From contig JAGXHG010000004.1 of the NCBI GenBank assembly GCA_024636345.1, forward strand, positions 186,001 through 250,000: a stretch of 64,000 nucleotides of DNA, read 5' to 3'. Made by a program: the position numbers and the translations under genes. Positions 51,622-60,181 of the stretch are shown piece by piece (the first letter of the stretch is position 1; each line of letters begins with the position of its first letter). Source of the stretch: Desulfobulbaceae bacterium. GTDB lineage: Bacteria > Desulfobacterota > Desulfobulbia > Desulfobulbales > Desulfocapsaceae. The notes under the pieces are model-generated. The model did no database searches. It was given only the letters and a program-made list of their open reading frames with translations, and was not told the origin of the DNA.

Positions 51622-51827
51622 CGTATATCTCTTTTGGGGGAAAGGTCAGGGGGCAAGAACGTCGTGCTCTGTCCCCGGCTACCCGGCTGGCCGGATCAAT
51701 CCTGAAGATTCACCGGTTACAATAGAACAGAGCGGGAGCTGGTGGAATCATCACCAGGCAAGGAAACTGGATGGTGGAAAGAAGGAATTAAGGGTGCCTT
51801 AATTTAAGTGACGGAGAGGACTTAACT
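51622..51827. other. Intergenic region, nothing assigned
   Basis: GC-richer than its surroundings, with CCGGCTACCCGGCTGGCCGG near 51680. No supported frame, RNA or known element was recognised. Confidence 0.4.
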
Positions 51828-51863
51828 AACGCAGCCCCAGCAAATATATGCCGGGGCTGCGTT
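51828..51863. terminator. Perfect 11-bp hairpin downstream of the split-Soret cytochrome gene
   Basis: AACGCAGCCCC pairs exactly with GGGGCTGCGTT across 14 nt. It lies 72 nt after the stop of the minus-strand cytochrome gene. No T-run follows on either strand, so termination is likely but not certain. Confidence 0.7.
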
Positions 51864-51935
51864 ATGTCGCTGCCTAACATTAGAGCGTAAAGCGGAACAG
51901 TGGGCCTCTTATTCCGAAATCTGGATGCCCCATTT

Positions 51936-52730
51936 TTATTTCTTGGCCATGGGCGGGGTGGGAACATCGTCGCCGTGGCATTCCATGCAGTTCATCTGGG
52001 CGGTGATGCCGTACTCCTTGACCGGCTTATGCGTGGCTGTTGGTTTGTACTTGCCGTCTTTCCAGTCATTGAGCAGTTCAACAAGATGGAAGGCGACACT
52101 TGCTGCAACCCGTGCACACCTGTCTTTCCGCTCTGGACTGCCAATGGGGAAACCTGAGGCCTTCATCCATTTGCCAACAGAGATATGACATAGGGGAGAT
52201 TCGGATGTGGTCCTGACAAGCGTGGTGGTGACTTTAGGATTTTTCGGGACAAAAATAGGCATATTCGACCCAGAATACCATTGGAATATGTCTTCGGTGA
52301 TTTCATGTCCTTCTTTGGCTCCGGCAATTCTCGGTCCGATGATGAGATTGGCAACGATGGCCGCACCGGCATTGGAGCCGCACGTCATGCCCCAACCCAC
52401 CATGCCGCCTTCAAGGAAGACAAAAGCATCCACGGGAAAAGAGGTATAAGGTTCACCGACTTTTTCCCGTAATTGGTTGAAAATGCTGTTGATTACTGCA
52501 GCACCGCAGAAAACCCGGTACCATTCTGCGTATGCAAGCTCTGCGGTCTCGGCAGGATCAAGTTTTTCATAGCGCCATGGCCATTTTTCAGTCGGTCCAC
52601 CTACAGCATGGGCAGAGTTCAGTAACCCGCCAAGCTGTGTAAGAGCGGTTCCTGCGGCAAGCACCCCTGCGGTGCCGATCATCATCTGACGGCGGGACAA
52701 GCTATGACAGGTTTTGTCTGTTTTTTCCAT
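51936..52730 (-). CDS. Split-Soret-type cytochrome c with Tat signal
   Basis: The ATG at 52730 follows GGAGG. A Tat motif LSRRQMMIGTAGVLAAG exports the protein. The body has the C_GCAxxG-like segment GMTCGSNAGAA with VFCGAAVINSIFN, and the single heme motif CMECH near the C-terminus, as in Desulfovibrio split-Soret cytochrome c where two such chains bind hemes at the dimer interface. Length (264 aa) fits. Its function in any organism is uncertain, with links to nitrate or redox metabolism. It is divergent from the RegB gene. Confidence 0.8.
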   Translation of the reverse strand: MEKTDKTCHSLSRRQMMIGTAGVLAAGTALTQLGGLLNSAHAVGGPTEKWPWRYEKLDPAETAELAYAEWYRVFCGAAVINSIFNQLREKVGEPYTSFPVDAFVFLEGGMVGWGMTCGSNAGAAIVANLIIGPRIAGAKEGHEITEDIFQWYSGSNMPIFVPKNPKVTTTLVRTTSESPLCHISVGKWMKASGFPIGSPERKDRCARVAASVAFHLVELLNDWKDGKYKPTATHKPVKEYGITAQMNCMECHGDDVPTPPMAKK

Positions 52731-53244
52731 AACGTCTTTCCTCCACATGCAGTTTATACGGTTATTGACCAATCCAACGATTCAGGGTCGGCCGTCTTCT
52801 ATCAAGCCTCATTGATAATTCCAGAGTAACCCAAAGAGGTAGGTACCACAATGTGGCAGATTGTCGCATCTCTCAAAAGATGATATCATCTAATGGATAC
52901 CTGGAAAAACCAGGGTTTTTGTTCAAGGCCAAGACGTAAATAAAATTTTACCGCGGGCATATAGTTGATATTCCGATGATAAAATTTTCAGAACAACGCA
53001 GAGCTTAGGCAAAAAGACCATTTTTCAAGGTAGCCTAATATCATCTCTATTGATAGCTCGCTGAGCGAGGAGCACCTATAGATTTTTTTTTTGGAAAAAT
53101 AAAATCTTGAAATTCAATCTAGTCTTATCCGGCAAACACATGCGCAGGAGGTCACTACCACCGACAAAGGTGAGTATCAGCCCTTCCCGTTGTTGCGTGA
53201 CCTGCTGCCCCACAGCCCTTTTCAATCGTTACTTCCGGTGAGTT
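52731..53244. other. Intergenic region between divergent genes carrying a 141-bp element
   Basis: Holds the promoter area of both the split-Soret gene and regBA. The element at 52895-53035 sits in its middle. A T-rich/A-rich segment at 53081-53109 could pair weakly. No further gene. Confidence 0.5.
52895..53035. mobile_element. 141-bp MITE-like element, copy 1
   Basis: Left end GGATACCTGGAAAAA and right end ATTTTTCAAGGTAGCC form an imperfect inverted repeat. TAAT flanks both sides (52891-52894 and 53036-53039). The interior holds AAAATTTTACCGC ... GATAAAATTTT and AACGCAGAG. Exactly 141 bp, as copy 2 at 58021. No coding capacity, so it would move by an enzyme encoded elsewhere. Confidence 0.82.
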
Positions 53245-54591
53245 ATGCTCTTTCCCCAGATCAGATCCGTCATCCGTCAGGCCCAAAAAGAGCAGATCGA
53301 CGTTGCCCTTCCCTGGCTTCTGGCTCTACGCTGGGGAGAGATGCTCTGCCAGATCATCCTTATTTTCTCGGTATGGCTCATGATGGATATCGAGATCCCC
53401 CTCCTGCCGGTTGCCACTATCATCCTCTTTGAGGTGGCCAGTAATCTTTTCCTCCACCTCAGGCACCGATACAACGCTCCAATCTCCAACCTGATGATTC
53501 TGCTTATTCTCCTGATGGATACCGTTTTCCTTACCGGACTTCTGCAGATCACCGGCGGGGCCATGAACCCCTTTGTCTTTCTCTACCTGATTCATATTGT
53601 CACCGGGGCCATCATTCTTAAAGAGAAGTGTTCCTGGCTGATCACCGCTACCACCTTGGCCTGCTACAGCCTGCTCTTCTACTTTCCCCCCTCCTTTATC
53701 TCCGCACTTTCCGAGCCGGAAGCCTTGCAAGGTTCCACTTCACTGCAGCAGATCGACAGCCTCACCGGCTCCTTCCAACTCCACCTGCAGGGAATGGGAG
53801 CGGCCTTTATCGTTACTTCATTGTTCGTGGTCTTTTTTGTCAGTAAAATTCAGAAGGCCCTTACTGAACACCGACTCATGATCCAATCCCTGGAAAAGGA
53901 ACGGGAACGCAATGAGCGCTTGACATCCCTGGCTACCTTTGCGGCCGGGGCTGCCCACGAGCTCGCAACTCCTCTCAGCACGGTAGCCGTGGTCTCCTGT
54001 GAAATGATCCACTCCCTGGAAGAACAGGGAGAGAGCGGAGAACTTCTGGACGATGCCCGTCTGATCAGAAGGCAGGTGGCTGAATGTAAAGAGATCCTCT
54101 ACCAAATGACAGCCGGTGCTGGTGAACACCTGGGTGAAGAGATTCGGGAATTTACGATCCAACAGGTGGTAGACCAGATCATGCAGGAGATCCGGGAGGA
54201 AGATCGTAAGCGGGTCCGGGTATGCATTGAGCCTGAAGGCTTGAAGATCACCATGCCCTTCCGTTCACTGTGCCGGACGATCAAGGGATTGGTAAAGAAC
54301 GGGCTTGAGGCCTCCCCACACCACGAGGAGGTAACTATGCGCTGGTTTACGACAGCTGAATATCTGGGGGTTGAGGTGCGCGACAAGGGAACAGGGATTG
54401 AAAAACAGTTGGAAGCCCAGGAAAGTCAACCATTCTTCAGTACCAAAGACTCCGGGCTTGGCCTCGGTCTTTTCCTCGCCAGGAGCATGGCTGAACAGTT
54501 CGGCGGCGGCCTCGTCATAGAGCCGCTAGCAGAACAGGGCGCTAGGGTAACACTGACTCTTGCCCTGAATATGGCTCAAAAAAGGCTGTAA
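53245..54591 (+). CDS. regB: RegB/PrrB-type redox sensor histidine kinase
   Basis: Six membrane helices fill residues 20-210, with the quinone-sensing motif GGAMNPFVFLYLIHIV of RegB proteins. The H-box AAGAAHELATPLSTVAVV is the RegB form (phosphorylated His about 237). N and G boxes follow (VKNGLEA, VRDKGTGIEK, FFSTKDSGLGLGLFLA). It should autophosphorylate when the quinone pool is reduced and pass phosphate to RegA. An in-frame TGA sits two codons before the ATG, so the start is fixed. It lies opposite the split-Soret cytochrome. Confidence 0.92.
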   Translation: MLFPQIRSVIRQAQKEQIDVALPWLLALRWGEMLCQIILIFSVWLMMDIEIPLLPVATIILFEVASNLFLHLRHRYNAPISNLMILLILLMDTVFLTGLLQITGGAMNPFVFLYLIHIVTGAIILKEKCSWLITATTLACYSLLFYFPPSFISALSEPEALQGSTSLQQIDSLTGSFQLHLQGMGAAFIVTSLFVVFFVSKIQKALTEHRLMIQSLEKERERNERLTSLATFAAGAAHELATPLSTVAVVSCEMIHSLEEQGESGELLDDARLIRRQVAECKEILYQMTAGAGEHLGEEIREFTIQQVVDQIMQEIREEDRKRVRVCIEPEGLKITMPFRSLCRTIKGLVKNGLEASPHHEEVTMRWFTTAEYLGVEVRDKGTGIEKQLEAQESQPFFSTKDSGLGLGLFLARSMAEQFGGGLVIEPLAEQGARVTLTLALNMAQKRL

Positions 54592-54617
54592 GAACAAACA
54601 GAGAGCGGAGTGAATTA

Positions 54618-55145
54618 ATGGAAAAAATCTTACTGGTTGATGACGAGGATTTCTTCAGGGAACGGTTGAATCGAGCCTTTATCCGCAGGGGTCTCGCCAC
54701 CTGTACAGCATGCTGTTACGACGAAGCTATAGCCATCATCGAGGAAGAACAGCCTGCCATGGCCCTGATCGACTTGAAGATGCCGGGAAAAAGCGGTCTG
54801 CTCCTGATCAAAGACGCCCTGGCCCTTGCACCGGAACTGCGGATCGTCGTGCTCACCGGCTACGGCTCCATTGCCACGGCCACTGAGGCCATCCGGCTGG
54901 GAGCAATTTCTTATCTGGCCAAGCCCGCTGATATTGACGAAATCCTCAAGGCCTTTTCCAGCGACGGTCTGCAGCAGGAAGGCCCTGAAGAGGAAATTCT
55001 GCCTCCATCGCTGGCCAAAGTGGAGTGGGAACATATCCAACGGGTCCTCACAGACTGCGAAGACAACATCAGCTGCGCCGCCAAAAAACTGGGCATTCAC
55101 CGAAGAACCCTGCAGAGAAAACTGTACAAATATGCCCCGAAATAA
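54618..55145 (+). CDS. regA: RegA/PrrA/ActR-type response regulator
   Basis: A receiver domain (phosphorylated Asp52 in LIDLKMPGKSG) is joined by a short linker to a Fis-type helix-turn-helix, WEHIQRVLTDCEDNIS and AAKKLGIHRRTLQRKLYK, the strongly conserved RegA recognition region. It follows regB by 26 nt with GGAG before the ATG. RegA controls energy-metabolism genes in response to redox state; here targets might include the cytochromes nearby, which is inference. Confidence 0.95.
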   Translation: MEKILLVDDEDFFRERLNRAFIRRGLATCTACCYDEAIAIIEEEQPAMALIDLKMPGKSGLLLIKDALALAPELRIVVLTGYGSIATATEAIRLGAISYLAKPADIDEILKAFSSDGLQQEGPEEEILPPSLAKVEWEHIQRVLTDCEDNISCAAKKLGIHRRTLQRKLYKYAPK

Positions 55146-55264
55146 CAGCCGATTCCCCGTCCATAAGGTGGTAGATGGCACCGGGAAATTCTAATCGTAG
55201 AGCTCTTGTCATACTGGCAAGAGAGTCAGCGACACACTATTATTTTTCGAGACCTTACAACGAT

Positions 55265-55284
55265 TACACCCTTTCAAGGGTGTA
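55265..55284. terminator. Palindromic hairpin after regA
   Basis: TACACCCTTTCAAGGGTGTA has perfect 9-bp arms with a 2-nt centre. It lies in the gap between convergent regA and the small membrane gene. Without a T-run it could be an operator rather than a terminator. The remaining 290-nt gap shows no gene. Confidence 0.4.
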
Positions 55285-55438
55285 CATGATACATGCCGTG
55301 CGGGACGAACAAGGAGAGAAAAACGACTCGGAAGGCATTAAATAGAAGAGCTCTTATGAGTTCACCTCATGATATGATCGAAATTTTCTACCAGCAGGAC
55401 CAGGAAAAGCTGTCCTTGGCCGCTGTGCTTCTGTATTT

Positions 55439-55624
55439 TCAATTGGCAGTCACAAACGCTAAAAATCCATGCAGACTTGCCGTGGCCACAAACACCAGGC
55501 CAACCTTGCGATGAATGCCAAATTTCACATGTATCCAATGTAGGCCAGAAAACATCTGAAACAGAAGAAGAATAAAATTGATAATCCCAAGGATTTGCAC
55601 CAGGGAAATTCCGTCAATCTGCAT
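55439..55624 (-). CDS. Small two-helix membrane protein, partner of SOR-like protein
   Basis: A 61-aa protein with helices around LVQILGIINFILLLFQMFSG and KVGLVFVATASLHGFLAFVT, separated by LHWIHVKFGIH. Several His (WIHV, GIH, SLHG) sit near the helix ends, as in short cytochrome-b-like heme-binding units. A G-rich site precedes the ATG. It follows the SOR-like gene by 40 nt. Heme binding is a guess from the His spacing. Confidence 0.7.
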   Translation of the reverse strand: MQIDGISLVQILGIINFILLLFQMFSGLHWIHVKFGIHRKVGLVFVATASLHGFLAFVTAN

Positions 55625-55664
55625 GCCATCACCCCTTCAGAATATTAAAAACCTTCAGCAATAA

Positions 55665-56033
55665 CTATTTCAGGCCTATTGTCGCCGTTGCCGTATTGGC
55701 GCTGCCATGTATATTACAAAATGCTGCCGACTCCAGGCTAATTGGCCCATCCATCACGTACTCAAAGGTACGACTAAACACTTCCGCCTCTGGACGATTG
55801 GTCACGCTGAATTCCCAACTGGCCTTTTCCTGGCCATTGATTTTGAGATACACCCTTTTTGTGTAATGAAAAAAATTATTGGCACTGTGCGTAACAAAGA
55901 GCGTAATTTTGATCTTCTCCCCTTGGGTCGCATTCTCCGGGGCTTCTAAACGCACAACTGCCTTATTTGCTAAGGCCGACTCCGCGCACAGAAAAATCAA
56001 GACACCGATAATCAGCAATATCATTTTTTTCAT
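55665..56033 (-). CDS. Periplasmic superoxide-reductase-like (desulfoferrodoxin-fold) protein
   Basis: A signal peptide ends near ESALAN. The 100-aa mature domain is an Ig-like fold with THSANNFFHYTKRVYLKING and, near the end, AAFCNIHGSAN. CNxH and the early His-containing strand correspond to iron ligands of superoxide reductase, where CNxH supplies the axial Cys and one equatorial His. Whether all four His ligands are present is not clear, so catalysis is uncertain. AAGGAA precedes the ATG. It may bind iron and meet superoxide in the periplasm, with electrons from the membrane partner encoded next. Confidence 0.65.
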   Translation of the reverse strand: MKKMILLIIGVLIFLCAESALANKAVVRLEAPENATQGEKIKITLFVTHSANNFFHYTKRVYLKINGQEKASWEFSVTNRPEAEVFSRTFEYVMDGPISLESAAFCNIHGSANTATATIGLK

Positions 56034-56206
56034 AGTGTTTCCTTCTTTACGCCTTGTTTAAAAAAGCTGTTACCGTAAAATCATCCTGACAACATCTACC
56101 TCTATTGAGCCACTGAACCGAGAGCCAACAAACCTTTAAAAGGATGGCTTCTCGCTTTCATTGTATCCAGATAAAAAATTGAAAATTTACCATTAAGAAT
56201 ATTTCT

Positions 56207-56948
56207 CTAATCCTCAACATGCGGGTAGATTTGCTTCACCAGTCTCCCCAGGGTCATGCCTTGCGCAATAATAGAGAAGACAACAATGATGTAGGTAATG
56301 GTTACGATGGTGCCCCTCTCGGGCACTGTCGGGATAGACATGGCCAGTGCCACCCCGCCCACAGTAATATCACCACCGCCCTGGGCAAGCTCAAGCAGGA
56401 TCAGAAACACCACCACACCGATACTCGTTAAAGAGCGATTCACCGGCTATCTTGGTTTCAAGACCTTTGGGAATGCCCACCGTCTTGAGAATGCCAATGA
56501 CGGCCACCGGATCGGTGGGTGAGATAAGGGCCCCGAAGAGCAGGCAGTAGATGAACGACGTCGGGATCCCCAGAAAATCCAGCACGAGCCAGGTCAGGCT
56601 GCCCACAATAAACGTTGAGGCAACAACTCCTGCCGTCGCCAGAATTGTGATCGCCCATTTCTGGTTTTTCAGGTCGTCGAGGTTGATATGCATAGCCCCG
56701 GCAAAAAGCAGAAACGACAACATGCCGTGCAACAAGGTCTGATTAAAGTCAATCGTTTCCAGCATCTGCGCAACGCGGGCCTGTCCGATATCTATACCCA
56801 GCCAGCCCAGTGAAACGATTCCCAGAGAGACCACCAAGGCGATAAACATCACCCCAATGGTGGTCGGCATGCGGAGCATGCGGCAATTGATAAAGCTGAA
56901 CAGTGCTGTCAGCACCATCAAGATGGCTGTTATTTCGAATAGTTTCAA
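56207..56948 (-). pseudogene. Internally deleted and frameshifted copy of the NhaP antiporter gene
   Basis: The N-terminal 175 codons are nearly identical to the gene at 49700-50947. A 2-nt loss near 56427 (full copy GATACCGTCGTT, here GATACTCGTT) breaks the frame inside the conserved SLFNDG. Further on, 504 nt (168 codons) are missing between AGTGCCACC (49839-49847) and AGCGCCACC (50343-50351) of the full copy, leaving one AGTGCCACC at the junction. The C-terminus is kept. The copy has lost most of the transport domain and cannot work. Confidence 0.92.
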
Positions 56949-57204
56949 GGGTCGTCCATTTGATCCATCAAGCCTTCACAAAGGGTCGTTCCCACTTTCA
57001 ACCCCAATCAGTTTTCTTCAATTCCCTGACAATGCAGGTGAGTCAATACCAGTTGGTTCATCTACATGACCTTTTGGGGGGAAGATACAGTCGCGTGAAA
57101 CTGCCTGGCTCACTTGCCGCCAGCCTTCTCCCTCGCCTCGACAACCTTGCGCACAGTCATGCCAGGAGCGACAGGCAAGCGTGGTAGTGCAGCGCCAAGG
57201 CCTG

Positions 57205-57420
57205 TTAGCTGATTTTCTCTTTATTCTTAGTCGTGTTTATGCCCAACGCAGCATAAAGAGGACAAAAACTAACCATGCTGGTCAACAGGAAGACAATGGC
57301 AAAAACACCCAATATGATGGCAGCAAGGCCTGATATATTGCCTGTAAAATAGAGGATCGCTACGACGAGGGCCAATGCTGTCCTTATGATTCTGTCTATG
57401 GTACCCATGTTCTGCTTCAT
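57205..57420 (-). CDS. DUF2892 (YgaP-like) small membrane protein
   Basis: A 71-aa protein reading MKQNMGTIDRIIRTALAL then two helices and SFCPLYAALGINTTKNK, the typical DUF2892 pattern with a Cys-Pro-Leu-Tyr turn. AAGGAG precedes the ATG. Members are often joined to rhodanese domains; here it stands alone. Function unknown. Confidence 0.88.
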   Translation of the reverse strand: MKQNMGTIDRIIRTALALVVAILYFTGNISGLAAIILGVFAIVFLLTSMVSFCPLYAALGINTTKNKEKIS

Positions 57421-57502
57421 TGTATTTCTCCTTGTTACGTCTTTAAGTTAACAATACGATCCAGCCCGGGGGTTTGATTGTGCAAATGGACCTTCATTCT
57501 TC

Positions 57503-57872
57503 TCATTTCTCAACCTTAAGCCAATTGAGTGCTGTATCCTTGTCATCGAAGTCAAAGCGTTGGACACTTCGGCCTCGATAAAATGATTGGCAACCTGGGG
57601 CATGATCTAAAGGAATTTGCTGTCTGTTACGGCCGCAATCTTCTTGATTTTACGATGATGCTTCTTAACAAATTTCATATGGGATAAGAAAGCTGCAAAT
57701 TATCCCCTCCCGGGAAGGATTTGACGTAAATCATCAGGCCATTCAGTTTGCCCTTTTCCAGTATATAGGGATCCACTTCCTGGACGATTTTTTCGAAATC
57801 CCTTGATTCCAAGGGGCCAAAGGGTTTAAGAAACAATATGCCATCCGCTCGATTTAATTCGTAATTCAGCAT
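57503..57872 (-). pseudogene. SpoIIAA-like (STAS-fold) gene with several frameshifts
   Basis: The ATG at 57872 follows AAGGAG and gives MLNYELNRADGILFLKPFGP through PYILEKGKLNGLMIYVKSFP, the SpoIIAA-like N-terminus. The frame ends soon after. In other frames the rest is readable: HMKFVKKHHRKIKKIAAVTD, then a stop, ANHFIEAEV, and finally DDKDTALNWLKVEK to a TGA at 57503. At least two shifts and one stop make it nonfunctional. Confidence 0.8.
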
Positions 57873-57943
57873 TATCACTCTCCTTTTTTTAGCCGGTTTA
57901 GCGGGTTTAATGAGCGAGCAAAAGGAACAGGCCACAGTTTATT

Positions 57944-58189
57944 TAATAGTCTCACAAGAAACCATGGTCTGTCCACCGAAATTCTGCTGTCGTCCGTTTT
58001 TCAGGTTTTTAATGGTTAAAGGGTGCCTTGAAAAATAAAGATTTGTGTTCAAGACCAAGACATGCGAAAAATTTTACTGCAGGCCTATAGTTAATATTCC
58101 GAGGATAAAATTTTGAGCATAACGCAGAGTTTGGGCGAAAAGATCATTTTTCAAGGTAGCCTAAAGGAGAGGTGGCCGGAACAGGACTG
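57944..58189. repeat. Dispersed repeat R2, copy interrupted by the 141-bp element
   Basis: The left part (57944-58020) starts TAATAGTCTCACAAGA and ends TTTTTAATGGTTAAA; the right part (58162-58189) is TAAAGGAGAGGTGGCCGGAA. Joined, they align along the whole uninterrupted copy at 47914-48018. The interval from 57873 to the protease gene contains no gene. Confidence 0.8.
58021..58161. mobile_element. 141-bp MITE-like element, copy 2, inserted in R2
   Basis: Ends GGGTGCCTTGAAAAAT and ATTTTTCAAGGTAGCC are inverted copies (14 of 16). TAAA flanks both sides (58017-58020, 58162-58165), while the empty site at 47987 has a single TAAAAG. Interior as copy 1. Confidence 0.85.
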
Positions 58190-58190
58190 T

Positions 58191-59426
58191 TCAGGTCATG
58201 CTTAGGGCTCGCAGTCTGTGCAAGAGAGGTGGATGGGAGTAGTGGAAAAAGACATAGGCCGGGTGCGGGGTAAGATTGCTGAGGTTGCCCACGGAAAGCT
58301 TTTTCAGGGCCGATCCCAGGGCCGCAGCGTTAAAATGGTGGGCGGCAAAACGGTCCGCCTCATACTCATTCTTGCGGGAGAAGCTGTTCATGGCCAGCCC
58401 CATGAGCGTGGAGAGCGGTGAGTAGAGAAGAGCAAAGCTGATCAGGGCCAGATGGAAGCTATGGATATCGGCACCCAGGGCCGCAGAGAGTAGCGGGTTG
58501 GCAATAAACAACGACAGGATATAAAGCATGATGCCGGTCTGACAGAGCGCGGCAATAATCCCTTTCAGAGTGTGTTTTTTCTTATAATGGCCGATCTCAT
58601 GGGCCAGCACCGCCACCAATTCCTCCACCTCCAGGTCTTTAATCAGGGTATCATAAAGAACGATGCGCTTTTTGGCACCTAAGCCCGAAAAATAGGCATT
58701 GGCCTTGGTGGAGCGGCGGGAGCCGTCAATGACAAAGACATTATCCAGCCGAAAACCGGCCTTGGTGCTGAAGGCCTCGATTGCATCCCGCAGCTCACCC
58801 TGCTCCAAAGGGGTCTGCTTGTTAAAGAGGGGCACGATCAGGGTGGAGTAGAACATGGTCATAAAGATCATGAAGCCACTCATCAACAGCCAGGTATAGA
58901 TCCAAAAATTGTCCTGGGTGACCTGGTAAAACCAGATCACTGCCGTAAGCAGGGGGCCGCCCAGGAGGACGATGAGGAACCAGCCCTTGATCTTGTCGGT
59001 GATAAAAGTGGCCATGGTGGTCTTGTTAAAGGCAAAGCGTTCCTCAAGGACAAAGGTGTGGTAGAGGGCAAAGGGCAGGAAGAGGATTTCCGAGGCAAAA
59101 AGAAGCAGGGCAAAGAAGAGCAGGGAGACCAGTAACTCCGCCTGCACCATACCCCGGGCAAGCTCGTCGATAAAGGCAAAGCCGCCACCCATGAGCAGGG
59201 CCAGGAGGAGCACAAGCTTCAGGCTGGCGGTGACCAGCTCAAACCGGCAGTTTGCCCTCTTGTACTCCTGGGACTGTTGATACTTCTCCTCGCTGTAAAT
59301 CCCCTTTACCTCATCAGGCAACTGCGTGGAAATACTCCGGCAGTTGAGAAAGCTGAGCCCCCTTTCCAGCAGATAATCCGCAAGAACGATGGTGATAATG
59401 ACAGTAAGAATGATGGTGGCGCTCAT
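58191..59426 (-). CDS. Ste24-type M48 membrane zinc metalloprotease
   Basis: A 411-aa protein with several helices and the zinc motif HEIGH (His276, Glu277, His280) in VAVLAHEIGHYKKKHT. The third ligand region NEYEADRFAAHHF and the N-terminal KYQQSQEYKRANCRFEL match Ste24/CAAX protease homologues. Bacterial members take part in membrane protein quality control. The C-terminal TPHPAYVFFHYSHPPLLHRL is typical. It ends only 2 nt from repeat R2. Confidence 0.95.
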   Translation of the reverse strand: MSATIILTVIITIVLADYLLERGLSFLNCRSISTQLPDEVKGIYSEEKYQQSQEYKRANCRFELVTASLKLVLLLALLMGGGFAFIDELARGMVQAELLVSLLFFALLLFASEILFLPFALYHTFVLEERFAFNKTTMATFITDKIKGWFLIVLLGGPLLTAVIWFYQVTQDNFWIYTWLLMSGFMIFMTMFYSTLIVPLFNKQTPLEQGELRDAIEAFSTKAGFRLDNVFVIDGSRRSTKANAYFSGLGAKKRIVLYDTLIKDLEVEELVAVLAHEIGHYKKKHTLKGIIAALCQTGIMLYILSLFIANPLLSAALGADIHSFHLALISFALLYSPLSTLMGLAMNSFSRKNEYEADRFAAHHFNAAALGSALKKLSVGNLSNLTPHPAYVFFHYSHPPLLHRLRALSMT

Positions 59427-59491
59427 GGCATGTTTTTATTAAATATCAAATTGTTAACTTGGACAGACCCCGGTGTACTATTTATGGTGTA

Positions 59492-60181
59492 TTATTTATA
59501 TTGAAAGGTTTCCTGTTCGCCCACCATAACATTAATGAAGTTGGCTAAAATAGAAATTGCATCTACCTTTTCGTATAACATCATTACAAAAAATGCCCGC
59601 GATGCCTCCAAAGGCAATATCTGATGCAGAGCCTCCAACTCGGCTTGCTTGCCATGATCTCTGTGATACTCATGGGCATTCAGCCATTTCATCAAAGTGT
59701 CTTCAGAATTGATAAGAATTTCATTCGAATGGACCCGGATAATGGATTGCATCCGTTTACCTGAGTAGTATTCACGAAGTGACTTGATAAAATCTCTAAA
59801 TGGTGTGTCGTCAACTTGTTTGGCAAGGTATTTACACACTTGATAAAAATTGGTCCGTTCACCCTGCAAAACAAAAGGCCTAAGCCGATGCAAGAGTGCG
59901 AGAAATTGATCTTCCTGTGGCATCTCAACTGAATAGGAGATTCCAGACTCTGCGGTGTAACTAAGATTAAGCTTCCCTGGCCCACCTTGCCTTACTAACT
60001 GAACAGATTGGAGTTCCTTTGCATACTGCACGAAATCTAAAAGTGCTTTCCATTCCTGATCTTCAAAGGTACCACAAATAGCATACTTCTCGCAGTCTTG
60101 TCCAATAGTCAGGTACGCCTTGGCTTCATGTGGCACAGGATGCTCCTTTGCTACGAAGCCAATGATGAAGAAGAGTCTCAA
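59492..60181 (-). CDS. Protein of unknown function, overlaps the preceding gene
   Basis: The frame (229 codons) opens only with TTG at 60181 and has no ribosome-binding site, while its first 56 nt overlap the end of the upstream gene in another frame. Either it is translated by coupling or the two were one gene split by a frameshift. The predicted protein is mixed alpha/beta, mostly polar, with an EDQFLALLHRLRPFVLQGER segment and a hydrophobic C-terminal helix. I do not recognise a family. AT-rich codon use, unlike the protease next to it, suggests accessory origin. Confidence 0.55.
   Translation of the reverse strand: MRLFFIIGFVAKEHPVPHEAKAYLTIGQDCEKYAICGTFEDQEWKALLDFVQYAKELQSVQLVRQGGPGKLNLSYTAESGISYSVEMPQEDQFLALLHRLRPFVLQGERTNFYQVCKYLAKQVDDTPFRDFIKSLREYYSGKRMQSIIRVHSNEILINSEDTLMKWLNAHEYHRDHGKQAELEALHQILPLEASRAFFVMMLYEKVDAISILANFINVMVGEQETFQYK

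Noticed and set aside
55293-55514. Short + strand frame of 73 codons
   Set aside because: Its second half is antisense to the small membrane gene at 55439-55624 and no protein features are visible.
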